Positions 9,837 through 19,186 of a DNA stretch of 64,000 bases are shown in pieces (position 1 is the first letter of the stretch; every line of letters starts with the position of its first letter). Source of the stretch: Betaproteobacteria bacterium (GTDB lineage Bacteria > Pseudomonadota > Gammaproteobacteria > Burkholderiales > SG8-41); assembly GCA_947486575.1 (NCBI GenBank), contig CANKUB010000001.1:1-64000 (forward strand), read 5' to 3'. The position numbers and the translations under genes were made by a program. Below the pieces are notes generated by a model. The model saw only the letters and a program-made list of their open reading frames with translations. It was not told the DNA's origin and searched no databases.

Positions 9837-12197
9837 GTGAACTGCATCTCCTACTCCCGCAAAGTCTTCATACCGCTGACGCAGCTGTGCCGCGACATCT
9901 GCAGCTATTGCACCTTCGCGCACGCGCCGCAGCCGGGCAAGCGCGCCTATCTGACCGCTGACGAAGTGCTGGCCATTGCGCGCGCGGGCGAAGCGGCAGG
10001 CTGCACCGAAGCGCTATTCACCCTCGGCGACAAGCCGGAGCTGCGCTACAAGGCCGCGCGCGAAGAACTCGCGGCGCTGGGTTACGCCTCCACGATCGAT
10101 TGCCTGCACGCGATATGCGCGCTGGTACTGAAAGAAACATCGCTGCTGCCGCACGTGAACCCCGGCGTAATGACGCGCGAGGAGATGGTTCGGCTACGCG
10201 CGGTGAGTGCCTCCATGGGCCTGATGCTGGAAAGCACCGCCGAGCGGCTGTGCGAAAAGAGCGGACCGCATTTTGGTTCGCCAGATAAGCATCCGAAGGC
10301 GCGGCTGGAAGTGCTGCGCCTGGCGGGTGAACTGAAAATCCCATTTACCACCGGCACCCTCATCGGCATCGGCGAAACGCGGCAGGAGCGTATCGACGCG
10401 CTGCACGCCATACGCGATCTTCATCAGCAATATGGTCACATCCAGGAAGTGATTATCCAGAATTTCCGCGCCAAGCCGGATACCCGCATGGCGGATGCGC
10501 CGCACGCACCGCACGAAGAATTGCTGTGGACCATCGCTACCGCGCGGCAGATTCTCGGCAACGATATGAATATTCAGGCGCCGCCGAATTTGTCCGAGGG
10601 CAACTGTGGCGACCTGATCGACGCGGGCATCAACGATTGGGGCGGCGTATCGCCGGTGACGCCGGATCATGTGAACCCGGAAGCGCCGTGGCCTGCAATC
10701 GAGAAGCTGCGTGAGATTACCGCGTCGCGCGGCAAGGTGCTGGTGGCGCGGCTGCCGTCGTATCCGGCGTATTTGCATGAGGCGGCGCGCTGGCATGCGT
10801 CCGATATCGCGACGCGGTTGATACGGGCGAGTGATAGCGAGGGGTATGCGCGGGATGATGGGTGGTCGCCGGGGATGGCGGTTGGGCTTTCCGTAGGCTT
10901 GGCAAGTGTAGGCGGGCAATCAGCAGCCTCCCTCATCCCCAGCCCTTCTCCCGAAGGGAGAGAGGCAGGGGTGAGGGAGGCGGTTTTAGGTAGAACCGCT
11001 TCTGTCAGCAATCATTCAGACACAATTAATTCATTAAAAACAAATACTTATGATTTAACCACCGAAGTCGGTATCACCCGCCTCTTCGCCGCCCGCGGTA
11101 ACGAATTCCAAGACATCTGCGCCGCCGCCGACGAACTGCGCAAGCAAACCGTCGGCGACACGGTGCGCTATGTCGTTAACCGCAACATCAACTACACCAA
11201 CATCTGCGCCTATCGCTGCACCTTTTGTGCGTTTTCCAAAGGGACGCACAGCAAATCCCTGCGCGGCGAGCCGTACGATTTGCCACTGGAGGAAATCGAG
11301 CGCCGTGTCACTGAAGCTTGGTCGCGCGGCGCGACGGAAGTGTGCATGCAGGGCGGCATCCATCCGCAGTACACCGGCAACACCTATCTCGACATTCTGC
11401 GTGCGGTGAAACGCGCGGCACCCGGCATCCATGTGCATGCGTTCACGCCGCTGGAAGTCACCCACGGTGCGCAGACGCTGGGCATTCCCATAGGCGATTT
11501 TCTGTCGCAACTGATTGACGCCGGCCTCAACAGCCTGCCCGGTACCGCGGCGGAAATTCTTGACGACGACGTACGGCAGATCATTTGCCCGGACAAGGTG
11601 AACACGCAGGAATGGCTCGAAGTGATGCAGACCGCGCACGAACTCGGGCTGCGTTCCACCGCAACCATCATGTTCGGCCATGTCGAGCGTCCGCTGTATT
11701 GGACGCGGCACCTGCTGCGCATTCGCGCGCTGCAGGAAAAGACCGGAGGCTTTACCGAATTCATTCCGTTGCCGTTTGTGCACATGGGTTCGCCGGTGTA
11801 TCTCAAAGGCCACGCACGCAAAGGGCCGACCTCGCGCGAGGTGATCCTGATGCACGCGGTGGCGCGGCTGGTGTTGCATCCGGTAATTCAGAACATACAG
11901 GCTTCATGGGTGAAGCTGGGCGAAGATGGCGTGGCCGCGTGCCTCGCCGCTGGCGTCAACGATCTCGGCGGCACACTGATGAACGAGAGCATTTCGCGCG
12001 CAGCAGGCACGCAACACGGACAGGAAATGGTGCCTGAGCGCATGCAAGCCATGATCCGCAAGGCAGACCGAATGCCGCAGCAACGCAACACGCTGTATGG
12101 CGAGGTTTCGGCGGAACGGCTTGCTGCTGCGCAGAGCGCTCAACCGCTGGCGCCCTTGGCGCCGCTGTCGGCAAGCAAGGCAAAGGTAGCGGCATGA
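9837..12197 (+). CDS. fbiC: Fused CofG/CofH FO synthase (FbiC-type), two radical-SAM domains
   Basis: CofG half has CRDICSYCTF; CofH half has NINYTNICAYRCTFCAFSKG; followed by npdG-cofE-cofD-cofC. Confidence 0.9.
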   Translation: MNCISYSRKVFIPLTQLCRDICSYCTFAHAPQPGKRAYLTADEVLAIARAGEAAGCTEALFTLGDKPELRYKAAREELAALGYASTIDCLHAICALVLKETSLLPHVNPGVMTREEMVRLRAVSASMGLMLESTAERLCEKSGPHFGSPDKHPKARLEVLRLAGELKIPFTTGTLIGIGETRQERIDALHAIRDLHQQYGHIQEVIIQNFRAKPDTRMADAPHAPHEELLWTIATARQILGNDMNIQAPPNLSEGNCGDLIDAGINDWGGVSPVTPDHVNPEAPWPAIEKLREITASRGKVLVARLPSYPAYLHEAARWHASDIATRLIRASDSEGYARDDGWSPGMAVGLSVGLASVGGQSAASLIPSPSPEGREAGVREAVLGRTASVSNHSDTINSLKTNTYDLTTEVGITRLFAARGNEFQDICAAADELRKQTVGDTVRYVVNRNINYTNICAYRCTFCAFSKGTHSKSLRGEPYDLPLEEIERRVTEAWSRGATEVCMQGGIHPQYTGNTYLDILRAVKRAAPGIHVHAFTPLEVTHGAQTLGIPIGDFLSQLIDAGLNSLPGTAAEILDDDVRQIICPDKVNTQEWLEVMQTAHELGLRSTATIMFGHVERPLYWTRHLLRIRALQEKTGGFTEFIPLPFVHMGSPVYLKGHARKGPTSREVILMHAVARLVLHPVIQNIQASWVKLGEDGVAACLAAGVNDLGGTLMNESISRAAGTQHGQEMVPERMQAMIRKADRMPQQRNTLYGEVSAERLAAAQSAQPLAPLAPLSASKAKVAA
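10927..10980. repeat. REP-like palindrome inside the fbiC interdomain linker
   Basis: CCTCCCTCATCCCCAGCCCTTCTCCCGAAGGGAGAGAGGCAGGGGTGAGGGAGG is a near-perfect hairpin, translated as SLIPSPSPEGREAGVREA. Confidence 0.75.
11038..11050 (+). repeat. Dispersed AT-patch motif: AAACAAATACTTA
   Basis: In fbiC interdomain linker. Confidence 0.75.
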
Positions 12198-12859
12198 TTA
12201 TTGGAATCCTCGGTGGTACCGGCAAAGAAGGCAGTGGACTGGCTTACCGCTGGGCGCTGTCTGGCCACACTGTCGTCATCGGGTCGCGCGATGCGGCCAA
12301 GGCGGCGGCAGGCGCGGCGGAACTAAATGCGCTGCTGGGCGGCAAGGCAACCGTACGCGGCACGAGCAATCCGGATGCAGCACTTTCAGATGTCGTGGTT
12401 CTGACCGTGCCTTTCGCCGCACAGCTTGCCACCGCAGAAAGCGTGGTCGCGCACCTCGCCGGAAAAATTCTGGTCGATGTGACAGTGCCGCTCGCACCAC
12501 CGAAAGTGGATCGCGTGCAATTACCCAATGGCGAATCCGCCGTTGTCGCCTTGCAGCGCGCGTTGGGGCAGCAGGTGAAAGTGGTATCCGCTTTTCAGAA
12601 TGTGTCCGCCACCCATTTGAAAATCGCCGGTCATGCAGTGGATTGCGATGTGCTGGTGTGCGGCGACGATGCCGATGCGCGTGAGACCGTTATCGGCCTT
12701 GCGCATGATGCCGGATTGCGCGCATGGCACGCCGGTGTGCTGGCGAATTCGATTGCGTCCGAGGCACTGACGTCCGTGCTGATCGCGATCAATAAGCGCT
12801 ACAAGGTGGCGGGATCAGGCTTGCGCATTACCGGCGTGCCGGGCACGCCGGCGAAGTAG
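12194..12859 (+). CDS. npdG: NADPH-dependent F420 reductase
   Basis: MIIGILGGTGKEGSGLAYRWALSGHTVVIGSRDAAKA; within F420 locus. Confidence 0.85.
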   Translation: MIIGILGGTGKEGSGLAYRWALSGHTVVIGSRDAAKAAAGAAELNALLGGKATVRGTSNPDAALSDVVVLTVPFAAQLATAESVVAHLAGKILVDVTVPLAPPKVDRVQLPNGESAVVALQRALGQQVKVVSAFQNVSATHLKIAGHAVDCDVLVCGDDADARETVIGLAHDAGLRAWHAGVLANSIASEALTSVLIAINKRYKVAGSGLRITGVPGTPAK

Positions 12860-12877
12860 CCGCAGAAGGCCGCGTTC

Positions 12878-13636
12878 GTGCACGAACTCCGGCTGATAGC
12901 GCTTCCTGCCATTCCCGAAGTCACGCGGGGCGCGGCACTGGGGGATTTAATCACTGCGGCGTTGATAGGCGCGGGCCAGTCATTGCAGCCGGGCGACATC
13001 GTTATCCTGGCACAAAAAATTGTTTCCAAGGCCGAAGACCGTGTGGTGCAGCTCGCCGGGGTCACCCCCACAGAACGCGCACAAACCATCGCCCGCGAAG
13101 CCAACAAAGACCCGCGCATCGTCGAACTGATACTGCGTGAATCCCGCAAGGTGCTGCGCGTAAAGCCGGGCATCATCATTGTCGAACACAAACTCGGTTT
13201 CATCATGGCGAATGCGGGCATTGATCAATCGAATGTACCCGGCGGCGACGCGGCCGTTCTGCTGTTACCCGAAAACCCCGATGCCTCGGCACGTAAACTA
13301 CGCGAAGAATTTCATGTGAAATCGGGCGTTGAAATCGGCGTGTTGATTATCGACAGCTTTGGCCGCGCCTGGCGAAACGGGGTTACCGGCACCGCCATCG
13401 GCGTCGCGGGCATGCCCGCGATGATTGATTTGCGGGGGAATAAGGATCGCGAAGGGCGGGTGTTGAAAGTGACGCAGGTCGCCGCTGCTGATGAGCTGGC
13501 CGCCGCAGCTTCCCTCGTCATGGGACAGGCGACGGAAGGCACGCCGGTGGTGCTCGCGCGCGGCTTCCCGTATGCGCTGCGCGAGAGCGCAGTCACGGAA
13601 CTGCTGCGGCCCGAAGCCGAGGATCTGTTCCGATGA
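12878..13636 (+). CDS. cofE: Coenzyme F420-0:L-glutamate ligase
   Basis: GDIVILAQKIVSKAEDR, DSFGRAWRNGVTGTAIGVAGM. Confidence 0.9.
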   Translation: MHELRLIALPAIPEVTRGAALGDLITAALIGAGQSLQPGDIVILAQKIVSKAEDRVVQLAGVTPTERAQTIAREANKDPRIVELILRESRKVLRVKPGIIIVEHKLGFIMANAGIDQSNVPGGDAAVLLLPENPDASARKLREEFHVKSGVEIGVLIIDSFGRAWRNGVTGTAIGVAGMPAMIDLRGNKDREGRVLKVTQVAAADELAAAASLVMGQATEGTPVVLARGFPYALRESAVTELLRPEAEDLFR

Positions 13637-14580
13637 TTGTTGCCCTTGCAGGCGGCGTAGGCGGGGCGAAACTCGCCGTGGGGCTTGCCGCTGTGCTGCC
13701 ACCCGGTGAACTCGCCATTGTTGTGAACACAGGCGATGATTTCGAGCACTTGGGTTTTACGATCTGCCCGGATCTCGATACGGTGATGTATACACTGGCG
13801 GGCGTAAACAACACTCGCACAGGCTGGGGCCGCGCGAGCGAAGGCTGGCGCTTCATGGCGGAAATGAAGCGCCTGGGCAGCCCGGATTGGTTTCAATTGG
13901 GCGACCGTGATCTCGCTGTGCATGTGCTGCGACGCGAAGCATTGCTGCGAGGTGAGCCTTTATCGAAAATCACGCAGTATCTTGCAGCACGCTTCGGCAT
14001 CCGCCACGCCATTCTGCCGATGAGCGACACGCCGGTACGCACGCACGTGAAAACGACAGCTGGCGAGATGGCCTTTCAGGATTACTTCGTGCGGCTGCGT
14101 TGTGCGCCACAGGTGACGGGTTTTCGCTACACGGGCGCGCGCATTGCGCGCGTGCCGGGCGCGCTCGCACAGATACTGCGCGGCCGCGTGGATGCGGTGG
14201 TGCTGTGTCCGTCGAATCCCTTTGTCAGCATCGCGCCGATATTCAGTGTGCCCGCCATACGCGTCTGGTTGCGCGAACGCGACTTCCCGGTGATTGCGGT
14301 CTCACCGATCATCGGCGGTGCCGCGGTTAAGGGCCCGGCGGCGAAGATGATGCGGGAGCTGGGCTTAAAATCGGAAGCGCTGGAAGTGGCGCGACACTAC
14401 GGCAGCGCGGTAGATTGCTGGGTGATCGACCAGCAGGATGCCCGCTCAGCCAGCGCGATTGAGCGCCTGGGTAAGCGGGTTATGGTGGCCGACACACTGA
14501 TGACCAACCGCCGCAAGAGCGCTGCGCTGGCCCGAAAAGCGATTGAAATTGCACAGAATTTCTCAAAGAATAATGTTTAA
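13633..14580 (+). CDS. cofD: 2-phospho-L-lactate (or related) transferase
   Basis: MIVALAGGVGGAKLAVGLAAVLPPGELAIVVNTGDDFEHLGFTICPDLDTVMYTLAG. Confidence 0.92.
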   Translation: MIVALAGGVGGAKLAVGLAAVLPPGELAIVVNTGDDFEHLGFTICPDLDTVMYTLAGVNNTRTGWGRASEGWRFMAEMKRLGSPDWFQLGDRDLAVHVLRREALLRGEPLSKITQYLAARFGIRHAILPMSDTPVRTHVKTTAGEMAFQDYFVRLRCAPQVTGFRYTGARIARVPGALAQILRGRVDAVVLCPSNPFVSIAPIFSVPAIRVWLRERDFPVIAVSPIIGGAAVKGPAAKMMRELGLKSEALEVARHYGSAVDCWVIDQQDARSASAIERLGKRVMVADTLMTNRRKSAALARKAIEIAQNFSKNNV

Positions 14581-15271
14581 AAACAAATGCTTATGGGTGA
14601 TTGTGCCGCATCGCGGCGTGAACGCTGGCAAATCGCGCTTGTCTTCAGTGCTCAATGAAATCGCTCGCGGCAAGCTCAATCGCTGGTTGCTCGCGCGCAC
14701 CCTGAAGGTGGTGAGCAGCTGGCTGGGCAATGCGCAATGCTGCATGGTGGTCAGTCCGTGCGAAGTCACACTCGCGCTGGCGCGTAAAGCAGGCGCCGTA
14801 GCGTTATCTGAACAGGCATCCACTGTGGAATTAAATGACGCGCTATCGCAGGCGGCGACGCACGCGGCTACGTTAGGTGCCCAACGCTTGCTTATTCTAC
14901 CGTGCGATTTGCCGCGACTGGATGTTGCGGCGTTGGAGGCTATGCAGACAGCGGCGGCGTTGGGTACCTTGGGGACGGAAATGGTGATCGCGCCCGATCG
15001 GCATTTTGACGGCACCAATGCGCTGCTGGTGGATGCCAGCGTGCGAAAGTTCGCGTTTGGCAAAAACAGTCTTGCGCGGCACATCGCGCAAAGTGACGCG
15101 CGCAGGGTACGCAGCTTTCCCTGCCTCAATACGGCGCTGGCGTTTGACCTCGACACGGCGGAAGACTTTGCAGAATGGACCAGTAGCGATGACGTGCCGC
15201 AGGAATTTCTGGCGACGTTGCCGCGCAATGCGATACGTGCGACGGATGTCATAACATCGCGCAACAAATAA
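14573..15271 (+). CDS. cofC: 2-phospho-L-lactate (or related) guanylyltransferase
   Basis: LWVIVPHRGVNAGKSRLSSVL..., LILPCDLPRLD; overlaps end of cofD. Confidence 0.85.
   Translation: MFKNKCLWVIVPHRGVNAGKSRLSSVLNEIARGKLNRWLLARTLKVVSSWLGNAQCCMVVSPCEVTLALARKAGAVALSEQASTVELNDALSQAATHAATLGAQRLLILPCDLPRLDVAALEAMQTAAALGTLGTEMVIAPDRHFDGTNALLVDASVRKFAFGKNSLARHIAQSDARRVRSFPCLNTALAFDLDTAEDFAEWTSSDDVPQEFLATLPRNAIRATDVITSRNK
14581..14593 (+). repeat. Dispersed AT-patch motif: AAACAAATGCTTA
   Basis: AATGTTTAAAAACAAATGCTTA spanning cofD stop / cofC start. Confidence 0.75.
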
Positions 15272-15287
15272 ATCGTGAAGGATTGAG

Positions 15288-16268
15288 ATGAATCGCCTGC
15301 GTATCATCGGCCTCGCCGCCAGTACTTGTGTCGCGACCTGTGTCTCGACGTTGGCGGTCGCACAGCCCACCAGCTACCCCTCTCGCCCCATCCGCATGAT
15401 CGCGCCCTCCTCCGCAGGTGGGCCGGTGGATGTGATTGCGCGCGCATTGGCGATCAGCCTCGGCGACATGCTGGGACAGCAAATCGTAGTGGATAACCGC
15501 GCGGGGGCCGCCGGGTTGATCGGTGCGGATATCGTCGCCAAGGCTGCGCCCGATGGTTACACCTTGTTAATGGGATTTTCCGGCCCGCTGGCCATCGTGC
15601 CGCATTTGGTGAAGCAGGTACCCTATGACACCAACCGGGATTTCACGCCGATTACGTTGGCTGCTTCCGCCCCTTATGTGTTGCTGGTGCACCCCAGTCT
15701 GCCGGTGAAATCCGTAAAGGATTTGATCGATCTCGCCAAGGCACAGCCCGGCAAACTGCTGTTCGCCTCAGGCGGCACCGGCGTGGGCATACACATGGCG
15801 GGCGAGCTGTTGAACGTGGCAGCGGGCGTGAAAATTACCCACGTGCCCTACAAAGGCGCGGGCCCGGGCATGACCGCGCTGCTGGCAGGCGAAGTCAATA
15901 TGATGTTCAACGGCTTGTCGGCGGCGCTGCCGCAGGTGAAAGCGGGCCGCCTGCGTGCGCTGGCAGTGGGCGGCGACAAGCGATCAACGTTGCTGCCGGA
16001 ACTGCCAACCATCGCCGAAAGCGGGCTGCAATTCAATACGTCAGGCTGGTACGGCGTGCTGGGACCGGCGGGACTGCCGCGCGCGCTGGTGACCAAATTA
16101 CGCAACGACACGCTGCGTGCGCTGGCCGCGCCGGAAACCAAAGAGCGCATGACCGCGCTGGCCGTTGAAACCATCGGCTCGACACCGGAAGAATTTACCG
16201 CGCTGCTGAAACAGGAATATGCGCAATGGGGTCGCGTGGTGAAAGCAGCGGGAATCAAACCGCAGTAA
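15288..16268 (+). CDS. Bug/TctC-family solute-binding protein
   Basis: SYPSRPIRMIAPSSAGGPVDVIARALA; HVPYKGAGPGMTALLAGEV. Confidence 0.87.
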   Translation: MNRLRIIGLAASTCVATCVSTLAVAQPTSYPSRPIRMIAPSSAGGPVDVIARALAISLGDMLGQQIVVDNRAGAAGLIGADIVAKAAPDGYTLLMGFSGPLAIVPHLVKQVPYDTNRDFTPITLAASAPYVLLVHPSLPVKSVKDLIDLAKAQPGKLLFASGGTGVGIHMAGELLNVAAGVKITHVPYKGAGPGMTALLAGEVNMMFNGLSAALPQVKAGRLRALAVGGDKRSTLLPELPTIAESGLQFNTSGWYGVLGPAGLPRALVTKLRNDTLRALAAPETKERMTALAVETIGSTPEEFTALLKQEYAQWGRVVKAAGIKPQ

Positions 16269-16285
16269 GTCAGAACAGGTTGAAT

Positions 16286-16984
16286 ATGCAGACACGGAAT
16301 ATCAGAGTACCTCTGCGTGATGGCGTCATGGGCGCGTACCTCGCGGTACCCAACGGACCGCCTAAAGGCGGCATCGTGGCCATCATGGAAATCTGGGGTG
16401 TCAATGACACCATGCGCAAACACGCGCACGAATTCGCCGAGGCCGGTTTTGTCTGCCTGGTGCCGGATTTATTCTGGCGGCAGGAACAGGGCGTGGAATT
16501 GTCGGATTGCAATCCTGAGGACGGCAAAAAAGCGTTCGATCTGTACTACGAATTCGATTACGACCTCGGCGTGCGCGATATGGAAGATACGGTCAAGTAT
16601 CTGGCGGCGCTGCCAGAATGCAATGGCAAGGCCGGTGCCGTCGGTTATTGTCTTGGCGGCAAACTGTGTTACCTGCTGTGCTGCCGCACTGACATCGATT
16701 GCGCGGTAGCGTATTACGGTACCTACATTGAGCACAACATTCGCGAAGTCAAAAACCTGCATCGGCCGTTCATGCTGCACATGGCGATGAAAGATCGCTG
16801 GGTACAAGCCGAGGTGAATGATTTGCTGGAGCGGCGCTTGTCACCGAATCCGCTGGTGACAATTCACAAATATCCGGATGCGGACCATGCGTTTGCGCGG
16901 CATGGCGGCAAGCCGTTTCGTAAGCATGATGCGGATCGGGCGCTGGAGCTGACGGTGGCGTTTTTTAAACAACATCTTGGTTAA
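16286..16984 (+). CDS. Dienelactone hydrolase family protein
   Basis: IVAIMEIWGVND, GAVGYCLGGKLCY nucleophile-Cys motif, DADHAFAR. Confidence 0.85.
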   Translation: MQTRNIRVPLRDGVMGAYLAVPNGPPKGGIVAIMEIWGVNDTMRKHAHEFAEAGFVCLVPDLFWRQEQGVELSDCNPEDGKKAFDLYYEFDYDLGVRDMEDTVKYLAALPECNGKAGAVGYCLGGKLCYLLCCRTDIDCAVAYYGTYIEHNIREVKNLHRPFMLHMAMKDRWVQAEVNDLLERRLSPNPLVTIHKYPDADHAFARHGGKPFRKHDADRALELTVAFFKQHLG

Positions 16985-17002
16985 AGCCAAAGGAAGTCTC
17001 CC

Positions 17003-18058
17003 ATGCTTGGCGTAAAAGCGGGCATCATGCTCAGCAATCAGCAGTTCGAAGGGGTGGATATGGTAAAAGCCCTGGACGAACAAATTGTGGTGGTGCGGCA
17101 GGCCCGTGACAGCGGATGGGACTCCTACTTCGCCGGTCAGCATTACCTGAACGAGGGTGGCAATCAGGGCCTGCAAATGGTGCCCTACCTCGCCCGTCTG
17201 GCGGCTGACGCGGGCGACATGACGCTGGGCGTTGGGCTGCTGCTGGCACCATTGCACAACCCCGTCTACACCGCAGAAACCATTGCCACGCTGGATGTGA
17301 TTTCTCGTGGCAACATGGTTTTTGGCGTGGGGCTGGGTTACCGCACCGCCGAGTTCGAGGCCTTTGGCGTGCGCAAAGGGCAGCGCGTGCAGCGATTCGA
17401 GGAATGCCTCACGGTTGCCAAACAACTGTGGACACTGGACAAGGTCAGCTACGAAAGCGACACCTGCATACTGCGCGATGCGCACCTTTCACTGAGGTGC
17501 GTGCAAAAGCCCCATCCGCCCATCTGGTTTGCGGCCAAACATCCCAACGCGATTCGTCGCGCAGCGCAACTGGGGGATTGCCTTTACCACAGCCCCAAGG
17601 CCACGCTCGCCACCCACAAAGAGCGGCTGACGCTGTACAAGGAAGCGCTACGTAAATCGGGTAAACCCTTGCCCAAGGAGAACCCCTGCCGCATTGAAAT
17701 CTACTGCGCCAAGGATCGCGCCACCGCGATGGCATTGGCAGGGCCGTATATTTCAGAGAAGTACAAGGCCTACGCGCAGTGGGAAAGCGACAAGGCCATG
17801 CCGGAACACGAGCGCATTGACAAATCTTTTGAAGAACTGGTGCAGGACCGCTTTGTCATAGGCTCGCCCGAGGATTGCTGGGAGCAACTGCAGCCCTATA
17901 TCAAAGAGCTGGGGGTAACCCACTTCGTATTCCGCACACACTTCCTTGGCATGCCCATCGCCAACGCCATGGCCAGCATGAAACTGTTGTCGGAGGAGTT
18001 GCTGCCAGCACTGCACAGCGCCACACCTACGCCGCTGGAGAAGGTTACTGCTGCGTGA
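17003..18058 (+). CDS. LLM-class flavin/F420-dependent oxidoreductase
   Basis: AETIATLDVISRGNMVFGVGLGYRTAEFEAFGV. Confidence 0.82.
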   Translation: MLGVKAGIMLSNQQFEGVDMVKALDEQIVVVRQARDSGWDSYFAGQHYLNEGGNQGLQMVPYLARLAADAGDMTLGVGLLLAPLHNPVYTAETIATLDVISRGNMVFGVGLGYRTAEFEAFGVRKGQRVQRFEECLTVAKQLWTLDKVSYESDTCILRDAHLSLRCVQKPHPPIWFAAKHPNAIRRAAQLGDCLYHSPKATLATHKERLTLYKEALRKSGKPLPKENPCRIEIYCAKDRATAMALAGPYISEKYKAYAQWESDKAMPEHERIDKSFEELVQDRFVIGSPEDCWEQLQPYIKELGVTHFVFRTHFLGMPIANAMASMKLLSEELLPALHSATPTPLEKVTAA

Positions 18059-19083
18059 TGTCAAAGCAGCATGGAATGCATGGAAGGGAAAGCGGTTTGA
18101 AAAAACTAACGGTGCTGAGTCCAGGCGCTTTGGCCATCGCGTTGCTTGTAATTATTGCGGTGTCTGCAAATGCCGCTGGGCAGGACTATCCAGCAAAGCC
18201 GATTCGGTGGCTCGTGCCATTCGCACCCGGTGGCGTCGGCGACCTCACCGCGCGCATCGTCGCCAAAAAAATGACGGAGAACCTGCGTCAGCAAATTGTT
18301 ATCGACAATCGTCCGGCCGCTGGCATGGTGCTGTCGGCGAACCTTGCTTTGCAGGCGCCGCCCGATGGTTACACGCTGGTTCAGGCGGGCAACGGTTCGG
18401 CGATCAGCCAGAGTCTTTTCAAGTCACTGCCCTACGATGTCGTCAGGGATTTCACGGCGCTATCGACGCTGGCGTACTTTGATATTGTCCTTGTAACGCA
18501 CGCAAATTCCGCCCTGAATTCCGCTGCCGATGTACTGGCCTATGCGAAGAAGAACCCCGGCAGGTTAAGCATTGGCACCGGAAACATCGGCACCACGCAA
18601 CATTTGGCGGTTCAATTGTTCACGTCGATGGCAAACATCAACGCGCAAACAATTCCCTTCAAGGGCACGCCTGCAGCCATCAGCGCGCTGCGCGGCAATG
18701 AAATACCGCTCGTCATGGAAACTATTCCCGCCCTGATCGGCCAGTTGAGGGGCGGTACACTCAAGGCGTTGGCCGTGGGCAGTGCGCAACGCTCACCCAT
18801 TTTGCCCGACACGCCAACGCTGGCAGAAAGCGGCGTGCCCGGCTACGAAGCGACTTCGTGGACCGGCCTCTCGGTAAAGGCAAAAACACCTGAGGCCATC
18901 ATTGCACGCCTGCACCGGGAAATCAGCGCTGCGGTGATTTCCGGCGAGGTCATGCAGAAGCTCGGCGACATGGGCGCAACCGGTCGGACGAGCGCATCCC
19001 CCGACGACGCCCGCAAGCTTATGCGTTTGGAAATCGACAAATGGAAAGTCGTCATCGATCGGGCAGGAATCGAACGCCAATAA
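18058..19083 (+). CDS. Bug/TctC-family solute-binding protein
   Basis: DYPAKPIRWLVPFAPGGVGDLTARIVAKK; start set at ATG 18058. Confidence 0.85.
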   Translation: MSKQHGMHGRESGLKKLTVLSPGALAIALLVIIAVSANAAGQDYPAKPIRWLVPFAPGGVGDLTARIVAKKMTENLRQQIVIDNRPAAGMVLSANLALQAPPDGYTLVQAGNGSAISQSLFKSLPYDVVRDFTALSTLAYFDIVLVTHANSALNSAADVLAYAKKNPGRLSIGTGNIGTTQHLAVQLFTSMANINAQTIPFKGTPAAISALRGNEIPLVMETIPALIGQLRGGTLKALAVGSAQRSPILPDTPTLAESGVPGYEATSWTGLSVKAKTPEAIIARLHREISAAVISGEVMQKLGDMGATGRTSASPDDARKLMRLEIDKWKVVIDRAGIERQ

Positions 19084-19186
19084 ACGGCGGCTGGAATTGG
19101 TGTTGCAGCCGCTGTTGAAACATTTATGCTCTTGGCCAGTAGCGCCTACTTTCCCAAAATAACGGCTTAACCCATGGAGCAAAAGC

